DNA of 64,000 bases from assembly GCF_900109465.1 (NCBI RefSeq), contig NZ_FOAZ01000004.1, positions 124,001-188,000 of the forward strand. The letters are read 5' to 3'. Under the pieces are notes generated by a model. It saw only the letters and a list, made by a program, of their open reading frames with translations. It was not told the origin of the DNA and did not search any database. Made by a program: the position numbers and the translations under genes. Shown piece by piece: positions 29,337-37,141 of the stretch. Origin of the DNA: Streptacidiphilus jiangxiensis (lineage in GTDB: Bacteria > Actinomycetota > Actinomycetes > Streptomycetales > Streptomycetaceae). Position 1 is the stretch's first letter. Every line of letters starts with the position of its first letter.

Positions 29337-30037
29337 TCAGAACCCTGGTCGTGGACGACGACTTCCGGGTGAGCGGCATCCATGCCGCCTACGTGGCCAA
29401 GGTGACGGGCTTCGAGGTCGTCGGGCAGGTCCCGACGGTGGCGGCGGCCGAGGACGCCGTCCGCGCGCTCCGCCCGGAGCTGCTGCTGCTCGACGTCTAC
29501 CTGCCCGACGGCACCGGCCTGGACCTGCTGCGGCGCCTCGCTGCGCAGCCCCCCGACCCTTCGGCGCCGCACGCGGGCCGCCCCGACGCGCTCATGATCA
29601 CGGCCGCCCGCGACCTTCACTCGGTGCGCGAGGCGATGCAGCTCGGGGCCATCGGCTACCTGGTCAAGCCGTTCGGCTTCGCCGCGTTCGAGCAGCGCCT
29701 GGTGGCCTACGCGGAGCTGCGCCAGCGCATGGACGCGCTCGTCGGCGCGGAGGAGACCGACCAGGCCGACGTCGACGCCCTCTTCAGCGCGGGTCGCTCC
29801 GCGCCGCTGCCGACGCTGCCGCCGAAGGGCCACTCGGCGCCCACGCTCGCCCTCGTCCGCGACGCGGTGCGCACCGCGCGCCGCGACCTGTCGGCGGCGG
29901 AGGTCGCCGAGCTGACCGGCGTCTCCCGGGCGACGGCCCAGCGCTACCTGTCCTACCTGGTCCGGGAGGGGCTGGCCCGCCTGGAGCTCCGCTACGGCAC
30001 CACCGGCCGCCCGGAACACCGCTACCGCGCGGCCTGA
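29333..30037 (+). CDS. CitB/DcuR-type response regulator
   Basis: The protein of 234 residues has a receiver domain (TLVVDDDFRVSGIHAAYVAK, phospho-acceptor Asp in LLLLDVYLPDGTG, Lys in IGYLVKPFGF). It is followed by a helix-turn-helix of the CitB type (DLSAAEVAELTGVSRATAQ, then RYLSYLVREGLARLELRYG). It starts at GTG 29333 inside the kinase stop (GTGA overlap), which implies coupled translation. It probably controls genes for carboxylate uptake, and the acetate-type symporter upstream is a candidate target. Confidence 0.88.
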   Translation: MIRTLVVDDDFRVSGIHAAYVAKVTGFEVVGQVPTVAAAEDAVRALRPELLLLDVYLPDGTGLDLLRRLAAQPPDPSAPHAGRPDALMITAARDLHSVREAMQLGAIGYLVKPFGFAAFEQRLVAYAELRQRMDALVGAEETDQADVDALFSAGRSAPLPTLPPKGHSAPTLALVRDAVRTARRDLSAAEVAELTGVSRATAQRYLSYLVREGLARLELRYGTTGRPEHRYRAA

Positions 30038-30244
30038 ACGCGGCGCGCGCAGCGGGGGAGGCCGGCGCGGACGCCAGAGCGGGGACGGTAAGGACGGCGG
30101 CACGGTCCAGTCGCCCGTCGGTGCCCCGCGCATGCGCATGTCCCCGCGTCCCCGGGGCTTCGGCGTCCAGGGGCCCTCGCGCCGCGCGTGCGGGTCTCGG
30201 GGCCCCGGCTCTGCGCACGCCCCCGTGGGCGTGCCGCTCGGGCC

Positions 30245-30811
30245 TCAGGCGTGCGGGGGCCGGGACCGTGCCGCGTCGCGGCGGATGCGGTAGAGGACGC
30301 CCGCCTGGAGGGGCCCCTCGGGTGCGGTCGGGTCGACGAAGTCGTCGGCGGGGTCGTAGGTCATGCCGATCCGGCGCATGACGGCCTGGGAGCGAACGTT
30401 GCGTTCGATCGTCGTGGCGAGGATCTCGTCGAGGCCCAGCCGGTCGAAGCCGAAGTCGAGGCAGGCCAGTGCGGCCTCGGTGGCGAAGCCGTGGCCCCAG
30501 GCCGAGCGGGTGAGCCGCCAGCCGATCTCGACGCCGGTGAACGACATCTCCTCGTCCGTGTCGTCCAGGCCGGCGAAGCCGATGAACCGGCCGCTGTCGC
30601 GGACCTCGACCGCCCACCAGCCGTAGCCGCGGGCTGCGAACTCCTCCTGGAACTTCCGTACGGACGCCTCGCTCTGCTCGCGGGTCATGACCTCGCCCAG
30701 GTGCTCGCGCACCTCGGGGTCGGCGTTCATCGCGGCCCAGGGGGCGAGGTCCGAGTCGCGCCAGGGGCGCAGCAGCAGGCGGTCGGTGCTCAGTTGGGTC
30801 GTCTGGGTCAT
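30245..30811 (-). CDS. GNAT acetyltransferase (RimJ/RimL type)
   Basis: The protein of 188 residues opens with the standard RimJ/RimL signature, TDRLLLRPWRDSDLAPWAAM. It continues with a GNAT core GVEIGWRLTRSAWGHGFATE, which holds the acetyl-CoA-binding R/Q-x-x-G-x-A loop in the form WGHGFA. LDEILATTIERNVRSQAVMR is typical too. It acetylates the N-terminus of a protein or a small amine; the substrate cannot be told. Its ATG overlaps the stop of the upstream GNAT gene in ATGA, so the pair is coupled. The 207-nt gap to 30038 holds G/C-rich palindromes but no gene. Confidence 0.85.
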   Translation of the reverse strand: MTQTTQLSTDRLLLRPWRDSDLAPWAAMNADPEVREHLGEVMTREQSEASVRKFQEEFAARGYGWWAVEVRDSGRFIGFAGLDDTDEEMSFTGVEIGWRLTRSAWGHGFATEAALACLDFGFDRLGLDEILATTIERNVRSQAVMRRIGMTYDPADDFVDPTAPEGPLQAGVLYRIRRDAARSRPPHA

Positions 30812-31302
30812 AGGGACAAGCGAAGGGCAGTACCTGACGGAGCGCAATCGCTTTCTCGCCCGGGGCACGGTTCGCGGAGCATGAAGACGTCGACCGGGTC
30901 CTGGGTCTCCAGGGTGAAGCCGACGCGCTCGTAGAGTCGGCGGGCGGGGCTGCCCTGGAGGACGTTGAGGCGGACGCGGGTGGCGTCCCGGTCGCAGCGG
31001 GCCAGGAGGTCGCGGAGGACGGCGGTGCCGATCCCGGCGCCGTGGACGGCGGGGGAGAGGTAGAAGTGCTCCAGCCAGTGGGCGTCCGGGTCCGGGCGGA
31101 GGGAGACGCACCCGACGAGGGTGCCCGAGGACTCGATCACCCGGGTGTGGCGGGGCTCGTAGGCGTCACGGAACCGCTGTCGGACGCGGTGGGGGTCGTA
31201 GCGGCCCAGGCGTTCCAGGTCCGGCCGCATCGCGGCGGCGCGGATCTCGACCAGGGGTTCGAGATCGTCGGAGCCGGCCGGACGGAGGTTCCACTCGATC
31301 AT
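30808..31302 (-). CDS. GNAT acetyltransferase
   Basis: The protein of 164 residues is a single-domain GNAT. The N-terminal strand is IEWNLRPAGSDDLEPLVEIR, and the acetyl-CoA pyrophosphate loop is in YLSPAVHGAGIGTAVL (the Q/R-x-x-G-x-G/A form). The last motif is in GSPARRLYERVGFTLETQDP. The substrate is unknown. The stop codon overlaps the start of the next GNAT gene (ATGA). The start ATG 31302 lies 11 nt below the stop of the sucrase/ferredoxin-like gene, so all three minus-strand genes could form one operon under the iron box at 32264-32282. Confidence 0.82.
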   Translation of the reverse strand: MIEWNLRPAGSDDLEPLVEIRAAAMRPDLERLGRYDPHRVRQRFRDAYEPRHTRVIESSGTLVGCVSLRPDPDAHWLEHFYLSPAVHGAGIGTAVLRDLLARCDRDATRVRLNVLQGSPARRLYERVGFTLETQDPVDVFMLREPCPGRESDCAPSGTALRLSL

Positions 31303-31313
31303 GGGCGGACAGG

Positions 31314-32258
31314 CTACGCGGTGGCCGCCCAGGCGGTCACGGGCAGGGCGCCCAGCGAGAGCACGTCGTAACGGTCCGGGGTGGTCGGAGCCTTGAGGCA
31401 GCTCTCGGGGCGGGCGGGGGTGGCGGCGCTGCGGCGGACCTGGGCCTGCCAGGCGCGTCCGTCGCGGTGCTGGACGCGGACGAGCCAGCGGTCGGGGTCG
31501 GCGGGCGCGGCCGGGTCGCCGGTCTGGGTGACCGTCAGGGCGTCGGCCTCGTCGACGGCGTGGTTCTGACGGACGGCCAGTTCCGCCGCCTGGCCGGGGC
31601 GGTCCCAGTAGGACCGGCCGCGGCAGAACTCCGGGACGATGCGACCGTGGTGGGTGGCCTCCAGGACCTCCTTGGCGGTCGGCGCGGTCAGGCGTCCGTA
31701 GGTGTAGCCGTAGGGCAGCACCAGCATGGTGGGCGCGAAGCGGTGGCCGCCGAGGTGGGTGACCTCCCAGACCTCGGCGTGGCCGGCGGCGGCCAGTTCG
31801 CTCGCCAGAGGACGGCCGAGCAGCGCGCAGCAGCGGTCGCGGCGGCCGTTGGTGCAGACGAGGGCGAGCGGGTCGCCCTCGTGGGCGGTGCCGAAGCCGC
31901 CGTGCTCGCCTGCGCCGACCGCGGCGAAGTCGAGGTCGCGCAGGGTGTGCGGGTCGGCCAGCTGGGTGGTGCGGACCCAGCTGCGGCCCGGGGCGGTGTG
32001 GGCGAGGTGGACGGTGCGTTCGCCGGTGGGGGGACGGTCGGCGTGCTTGCCGGGGCGCCGGATCAGGGCGATCTCGACGCCGGTGCCACGGGTGAGCTGC
32101 TGCAGGTCGCGGCCGAGTTCGGGGTGGAAGTGGCTCTCGGTGAGGGCTCGCGGCCCCCACGGGCCGGTCTGCTCGATCAGCAGCCAGGAGGCGGCTCGCG
32201 GCGCGCTGCCGCCGAGCGGTTCCGCCAGCTCCTCCGAGACTCTCGCACAGATGCTCAC
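31314..32258 (-). CDS. Sucrase/ferredoxin-like family protein, iron-box controlled
   Basis: The protein of 314 residues belongs to the Suc_Fer-like family (thioredoxin-fold 2Fe-2S ferredoxin-like proteins). Key segments are LVCTNGRRDRCCALLGRPLA, with the Cys residues expected to bind a cluster, WEVTHLGGHRFAPTMLVLPY, and an upstream PRAASWLLIEQTGPWGP. Family members are found near siderophore genes. A DmdR-type iron box overlaps the predicted promoter, and no ribosome site is seen before GTG 32258, so it is probably leaderless and expressed under iron starvation. A role in reductive release of iron from siderophores is inference from context. Confidence 0.8.
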   Translation of the reverse strand: MSICARVSEELAEPLGGSAPRAASWLLIEQTGPWGPRALTESHFHPELGRDLQQLTRGTGVEIALIRRPGKHADRPPTGERTVHLAHTAPGRSWVRTTQLADPHTLRDLDFAAVGAGEHGGFGTAHEGDPLALVCTNGRRDRCCALLGRPLASELAAAGHAEVWEVTHLGGHRFAPTMLVLPYGYTYGRLTAPTAKEVLEATHHGRIVPEFCRGRSYWDRPGQAAELAVRQNHAVDEADALTVTQTGDPAAPADPDRWLVRVQHRDGRAWQAQVRRSAATPARPESCLKAPTTPDRYDVLSLGALPVTAWAATA

Positions 32259-32263
32259 AGAGG

Positions 32264-32282
32264 CAAGGTTAGCCTTACCAAC
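32264..32282 (-). promoter_or_regulatory. Iron box (DmdR/DtxR-type operator)
   Basis: The 19-nt sequence matches the streptomycete iron-box palindrome (TTAGGTTAGGCTAACCTAA or its complement) at 14 of 19 positions, including the contiguous ten AGGTTAGCCT. On the minus strand TAACCT (32267-32272) can serve as -10 for the leaderless gene starting at 32258, so DmdR bound to iron would block it. The gap 32283-32444 contains G/C-rich direct repeats of GGCCGGACGCGA and no gene. Confidence 0.75.
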
Positions 32283-32444
32283 ATCACCGTTGTCCACCGG
32301 AGTGACGCCACTTGAACACCGGCGGCACCGCCGGATGCGACAGCCGGACGCGATGGCCGGACGCGACGGCCGGGCGCGACCGCCCGGGGCCCCGTGCCCC
32401 GGAGCCCCGGCACCCCGGAGCCCGGCCCCGGAGCCCGCCGGTGG

Positions 32445-34079
32445 TCAGGCAAGCGGGTTCGGCACCTCGGTCCAGTGGTCACCGGACGGTCGGCCGTCCA
32501 GGCGCATCAGGGTCAGCGCCTTGACCGGCAGCGGATCGGCCAGCAGTGCCCGCCGGTCCGCGGGGTCGCGGAGCACCGCCGTGGCGGCGAGTCGCGCCTC
32601 CGTGGCGATCGCCCGCCACAGGCGGGCCTCCAGAGCCCGGTCTCCACCGCCGAAGCCGGACACCAGGCCGCTGAGGACGCCGCCGACCAGCGAGCCGAGC
32701 AGCTTGCGTCGCAGCACCTCCGGGTCGTCGCTGAGGTTGTGGCCGGTCAGGGGGGCGTGCTGCGGGGCAGCCACCAGGCCGGCGCGGGCCAGACGCGCGG
32801 GGCTGACCCGGATGTCGGCCAGGTCGCGGTAGACCAGCCGGACCGGGCGGTCGGTGTCGTCCAGCACCAGCAACAGGTTCTGGCCGTGGGCCTCCAGCGC
32901 CACGCCCCGGTCCCACAGTGTGAGCAGCGGCGGCCAGGTGAGGCGGGCGAAGGCGGCGCACCAGGCGACTGGGTCCTCGGTCTTGAGCGGGTGCGCGGCG
33001 AGGGCTGCGAGCGGGACGACGCGCTCGCCCGGCCGCAGCCCCGTTGCTGGGGACTCGCGGACGATCACCGCGAGGTCGGCGGAGGGCTCGCCGTCCAGGA
33101 GCGCGGCGCCGGCGGCCAGGTTCCGGGTGACCCGCAGGGTGCCGCGGAGGGGGGCGACCAGGCTCTCCAGCAGGGCGGAGACGGCGAGGGCGTTGCGGAC
33201 CGAGGCGCCGGAGATGTCCCGGACGGCGGAGGTCATCCGCAGCGACAGCGAGGTCTTCAGGTGCGGGCCGCCGTCCCGGGGCGCGAGGGTGCGCACGGAC
33301 ATCAGCGGCGCCGCGGGCAGCGTCGGTCCGAGGGGCAGCACGCCCAGCCGGGGCAGGACCTCGCGGGCCTGCCAGGGGTGGACCGGGAGCAGCACACCGC
33401 CCTGTTCGTCGCGCAGTCGGGCGGGCCAGTCACCGACGACGAGCGCCCGCCGCGCGGGCAGTGGGGCGAGTTCCAGCGCGACGTCGGCACCGTGCTCGGG
33501 GGCGTAGGCGAGCTGGTCGGCCACGGTGAAGCCGGGACGGCTGCGGGAGCAGGGGTGGTACGGGTGGCCGTCGACGATCGACCGTTCGGCCGCCACCAGC
33601 GAGTGCCGGGCGTTCCGCGCCTGCGTGGACGCCCCGGCGCGCTGGGGGAGCGGACCGTCCGCCGCGTCCGGCAGTGCGGGAGCGGTGACGGCACCCGCGC
33701 GGGAGAGCGCGAGCGAGACGACGCTGTGCTCGAGCTCTGCGAGCAGCGTCGCGGAGCCCGGCAGCGACAGCGCTTCGAGCAGCGCCGCCGGATGGGTGAA
33801 CGGGGTCTCGCCGAGGTTGACGGTGTAGCCGGGGGCCGGGGCGTCCGCGTCGTGGGGGCGGCGCTCGGGTCCGGTGAGCCGCCCCCGCACCTCTGCGGGC
33901 AGCGGCAGCGGTTCGATCTGCAGCGCGCGCCACAGCCGCGCCAGCACGGCGGCGCGGGCGCCGGGGAGTGCGGTGGCGAACGCGGCGTCGAGGCTCGGCC
34001 GCACGTCGTGCAGCTCGGCCGCGAAGGCGGCCTCGGCCGGGCGGAGGTCGGACGGGTGAGTGTGGTCCGTGGCGCGCAT
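32445..34079 (-). CDS. NRPS-independent siderophore synthetase (IucA/IucC family)
   Basis: The protein of 544 residues has the NIS synthetase layout. Its ATP-binding segment is DGHPYHPCSRSRPGF, followed by LLPVHPWQAREVL, KTSLSLRMTSAVRDIS and, in the C-terminal domain, ALEAHGQNLLLVLDD with YRDLADIRV. These enzymes adenylate a carboxylate (citrate, succinate or similar) and couple it to an amine. Start is ATG 34079. It is divergent from a second NIS synthetase, with 147 nt between. Only a weak iron-box-like match (10 of 19) lies upstream. The substrate class (A, B or C) was not resolved by eye. Confidence 0.88.
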   Translation of the reverse strand: MRATDHTHPSDLRPAEAAFAAELHDVRPSLDAAFATALPGARAAVLARLWRALQIEPLPLPAEVRGRLTGPERRPHDADAPAPGYTVNLGETPFTHPAALLEALSLPGSATLLAELEHSVVSLALSRAGAVTAPALPDAADGPLPQRAGASTQARNARHSLVAAERSIVDGHPYHPCSRSRPGFTVADQLAYAPEHGADVALELAPLPARRALVVGDWPARLRDEQGGVLLPVHPWQAREVLPRLGVLPLGPTLPAAPLMSVRTLAPRDGGPHLKTSLSLRMTSAVRDISGASVRNALAVSALLESLVAPLRGTLRVTRNLAAGAALLDGEPSADLAVIVRESPATGLRPGERVVPLAALAAHPLKTEDPVAWCAAFARLTWPPLLTLWDRGVALEAHGQNLLLVLDDTDRPVRLVYRDLADIRVSPARLARAGLVAAPQHAPLTGHNLSDDPEVLRRKLLGSLVGGVLSGLVSGFGGGDRALEARLWRAIATEARLAATAVLRDPADRRALLADPLPVKALTLMRLDGRPSGDHWTEVPNPLA

Positions 34080-34226
34080 GAAGGTGAGGTACCCCGGATT
34101 GGGAGAGGATGCGTCTGGACAGATCATCTGCTGTCTGCTTCGACACGGACAAACCGGTCCGCGTCGGCGAGGAGGTCGGGGCCGACACGGCGGACTTCGA
34201 CGGGGTACGGGGTGCGGAGGGCGAGT

Positions 34227-36008
34227 ATGCACGGCGGCGGAGCGACCCGAACCGATATGGCGTCCAGCGGTGCGGCGTCCGGAGGTGCGGCGTCCGGCGG
34301 ATCCGAGAGCGGTGGCGCCGCGTCCGACGGGCCGGTGACGGCGCCCGTGCCCGCTGTGGCGGTCGTCGACGGCGGGACCGCCTGGCAGGGGTGGGCCCCC
34401 GGGGAGGCCGAGGCCGGGACGGCGCTGCTCAACTGCCTGGTACGGGAGTTGGCCGAGCCGCGCCGGGGCGGTGCGTCCGGGTACCGGCTGACCGGGACCG
34501 GGCGGACGCTGAGCGTGGGCCAGGGACGGTGGCCGCAGCCGCCGCTCGCCGTGGACGGCGTGCCGGTGCCCGGTTTCGACGCGCTCCTCGCGCTGGTCGA
34601 GGACGAGGCGCGGGCCCGTACCGGCATGGACAACGCGACGCTGGCGGCGGAGATCCGTGACAGCCGCGACGTCGTCGCCACCCTGCTCGCCGCCCGGGCG
34701 TCGACGACCCCCGCGAGCCACGAAGGCGACCGGTCCGACCCGGGCGACCGGCACGAGCAGCACGACCCGTACGACCTGTACCTCCGGTCCGAGCAGGCGC
34801 TGCTGGCCGGGCACCGCTACCACCCGGCGCCGAAGACGCGCGGGGGCGGGGTCCCCGAGAGCTGGCTGCCCTACGCGGCGGAGGCGGGGGCGCGCTTCCC
34901 GCTGACGCTGCTCGGTGTCCGTGAGGACCTGCTGGGCGGGGAGGGGTCGACGGGTGCGGTCGACGCGCTGTGGGGTGACGCCGCGCCGCCCGGCTACCGG
35001 GTGCTGCCGGCGCACCCGTGGCAGCTGGACCTGCTGCGGACCGGGCCGACGTCGGCGCCGGCGCAAGCGGCCTTCGCCGACGGGCGGTTGCGGGTGCTCG
35101 GCCGGACCGAGGAGCTCGTGCACGCGACCTCCTCGCTGCGGACGGTCTACCTCCCGGACGCCGACCTCGCGCTCAAGTTCAGCCTGGAGGTGCGGATCAC
35201 CAACGACATCCGCCGCCTGTGGTTGCGCGACCTGCGCTGGCTGCGGCCGGTGGACGAGGTGTTGGCGTCCCTGCCGATCGCGCCGCTGGTCCTCGCCGAC
35301 CAGGGCTACCGCACGCTCGCCGGGCACGGTGAGGACGGCTGGGAGGCCTATGCGGTCCTGCAGCGCGAGGGCTTCGCGCGGCGGCTGCGGCCGGGGCTGA
35401 CGCCGCTGCTCGCGGCGGGCGTCAGCGAGGGCTTCGCGGGGAACCCGCTGGACGGCCTGACGGCCGAGCAGGCCTTCGTCTGGTGGCTCCGCTACGTGGA
35501 GCTGCTCGCCCCGCCCGCGCTGGACGCGCTGCGCGACCACGGTGTGGTGCTGGAGTGCCACCTGCAGAACGTCCTGGTCGCGGTGGACGGCGAGGGCCGG
35601 CCGGAGCAGGTGCTGTTCCGCGACCACGAGGGCGTCAAGCTCACCGTGGAGCGTCACGGGGCGCTGCTCTCGCGCTTCGGGCCAGACGTGCCGAACCCGG
35701 GCGTCACCGCGGCCAAGGGCCGGGACCGGCTGCTGTACTGCCTGGTCGTCAACAACCTGTCCGAGATCGCAGGCGCGATCACGGCCCGCCACCCGTCCCT
35801 GGCCGACGAGCTGTGGCCGGCCGCGCGCCGCCTCCTGACCGGCCTGGGCGACCACGCCGCTCACGCCGCTCACGCCGCTCACGCCGACTACGCGGACGTC
35901 CTCGACGTCCCGCACATCCCGGGCAAGACCAACCTCCTCCTGCGCTGGCTGGACGCGGACGGCGGCGACTCGACCTACACCCCGCTCCCGAACCCACTCG
36001 CACGCTGA
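34227..36008 (+). CDS. NRPS-independent siderophore synthetase (IucA/IucC family)
   Basis: The protein of 593 residues is a second NIS synthetase. Motifs are GHRYHPAPKTRGGG, VLPAHPWQLDLLRTG, LKFSLEVRITNDIRRLWLRD, CHLQNVLVAVDGEG and FRDHEGVKLTV. An Ala/Ser/Gly-rich tail of about 30 residues precedes the domain. Near the C-terminus HAAHAAHAAHA is encoded by a 9-nt tandem repeat (about 35862-35890). GGAGG lies 6 nt before ATG 34227; ATG 34257 is an alternative. With the divergent partner it would assemble a hydroxycarboxylate siderophore from precursors made elsewhere, because no monooxygenase or decarboxylase gene is adjacent. Confidence 0.88.
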   Translation: MHGGGATRTDMASSGAASGGAASGGSESGGAASDGPVTAPVPAVAVVDGGTAWQGWAPGEAEAGTALLNCLVRELAEPRRGGASGYRLTGTGRTLSVGQGRWPQPPLAVDGVPVPGFDALLALVEDEARARTGMDNATLAAEIRDSRDVVATLLAARASTTPASHEGDRSDPGDRHEQHDPYDLYLRSEQALLAGHRYHPAPKTRGGGVPESWLPYAAEAGARFPLTLLGVREDLLGGEGSTGAVDALWGDAAPPGYRVLPAHPWQLDLLRTGPTSAPAQAAFADGRLRVLGRTEELVHATSSLRTVYLPDADLALKFSLEVRITNDIRRLWLRDLRWLRPVDEVLASLPIAPLVLADQGYRTLAGHGEDGWEAYAVLQREGFARRLRPGLTPLLAAGVSEGFAGNPLDGLTAEQAFVWWLRYVELLAPPALDALRDHGVVLECHLQNVLVAVDGEGRPEQVLFRDHEGVKLTVERHGALLSRFGPDVPNPGVTAAKGRDRLLYCLVVNNLSEIAGAITARHPSLADELWPAARRLLTGLGDHAAHAAHAAHADYADVLDVPHIPGKTNLLLRWLDADGGDSTYTPLPNPLAR

Positions 36009-36256
36009 GCGAGAAAAGGGGATTGTGCGGCTGCTCACCGCCATGGAAAGATGATCATCAGTTCGCGCCGTCTGGTGCGCCCATGTGATGAAGGACTGAG
36101 CCATTTGATCTCGGCGACCCGCAGCGGCCGCCGGCAGGACTGAGCGTCACTCGCTCGTCCGGTGCCTTGAGTGCGGCCCCACGACTCTCTGTCATGACTT
36201 TTGCGCCCGGCGCTTCGGCGTGCCCGGGCAGCCAGACATCGTGAGGTCAACACATC

Positions 36257-37030
36257 GTGGACATCTCTGTCCAGAGCTTTGCCGTCGCCCATCTCCGTTG
36301 CCGTCCTGAGGTCGTGGAACGCGGCGGATTCGTCATGGGGTTCGACCCCGGCACGACCAACCCGTACGTCAACTACGCGACTCCTGTCCTCGGCGCCGAG
36401 CCGAGCGCCGAGGACGTGCGGTCGCTCGTCGAGGAGTTCCGGAGCCGGGGGCTGATGCCCCGGCTGGAGTTCGCGCCCGACAGCGCACCGGGCGTGCAGC
36501 CCGCGCTGCTTGCCGCGGGGTTCGCGGTCGAGCAGGAGCACGAGTACCTGGTGTGCACGCCCGCGACGTTCGTGCCGGCGCCACGGGGAGAGGGCACGCC
36601 GGTCGTGGCCGCACCGGCGTCGGACGAGGACTACGTGGCCCTGGACTCGGCGCTCGCCGAGGCGTTCGGCGGGGAGTTCCCGGCGTCGGCGGAGGGCGCG
36701 GCACGGTTGCGGCGCACCGCGGAGAGCGGGGGAGCGGCGCGTCTGGTGCGGGCGCCCGGGGGCGTGGTCGCGGGCGGGGCCATGTGCACGGCCCCCAAGG
36801 TGGGGACGGCGGAGCTCGCCGGGGTGGGGACGCGCCCGGGGTTCCGCGGGCAGGGGATCGCCCGTGCGGTGACGGCCGAGCTTGCGGCGACGCTCTTCGC
36901 GCGCGGCGCGGGCAGCGTGTGGCTGGAGTACTCGGGTGAGGGCTCGCGGCGGGTCTACGAGCGGGTCGGCTTCCGTCCGAGTGGCACCCGGCTGTACGTC
37001 TCGCTCCCGGCGGACGACGATCGTGGGTAG
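36257..37030 (+). CDS. GNAT acetyltransferase, extended
   Basis: The protein of 257 residues has an N-terminal extension of about 115 residues and a C-terminal GNAT core. The core shows the acetyl-CoA-binding loop in GVGTRPGFRGQGIARAVTAE and the final strand in SRRVYERVGFRPSGTRLYVS. The acetyl group acceptor is unknown. Adjacency to the NIS synthetase gene raises the option of siderophore or precursor acylation, but family members of this type are common, so the link is weak. GAGG lies about 9 nt before GTG 36257. The 248-nt gap upstream (36009-36256) contains no obvious gene. Confidence 0.75.
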   Translation: MDISVQSFAVAHLRCRPEVVERGGFVMGFDPGTTNPYVNYATPVLGAEPSAEDVRSLVEEFRSRGLMPRLEFAPDSAPGVQPALLAAGFAVEQEHEYLVCTPATFVPAPRGEGTPVVAAPASDEDYVALDSALAEAFGGEFPASAEGAARLRRTAESGGAARLVRAPGGVVAGGAMCTAPKVGTAELAGVGTRPGFRGQGIARAVTAELAATLFARGAGSVWLEYSGEGSRRVYERVGFRPSGTRLYVSLPADDDRG

Positions 37031-37141
37031 GCCTATACCCACCTGAGCTGTAGGTTCCGGTCCATCGCGCCCGTGCTGTCCGGCGCAGCAGCATGGGCGC
37101 GTGGCCGCGGCGTGCGGCCCCGACGACGAGAGGGGGCGGAC

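Noticed and set aside
34080..34098. Iron box directly ahead of the minus-strand NIS synthetase
   Set aside because: Only about 10 of 19 positions match; too weak to call, although the neighbouring iron box makes control plausible.
32394..34226. Upstream extension of the plus-strand NIS synthetase frame through the divergent synthetase gene
   Set aside because: The region is antisense to the first NIS gene; the real start at 34227 has a GGAGG site.
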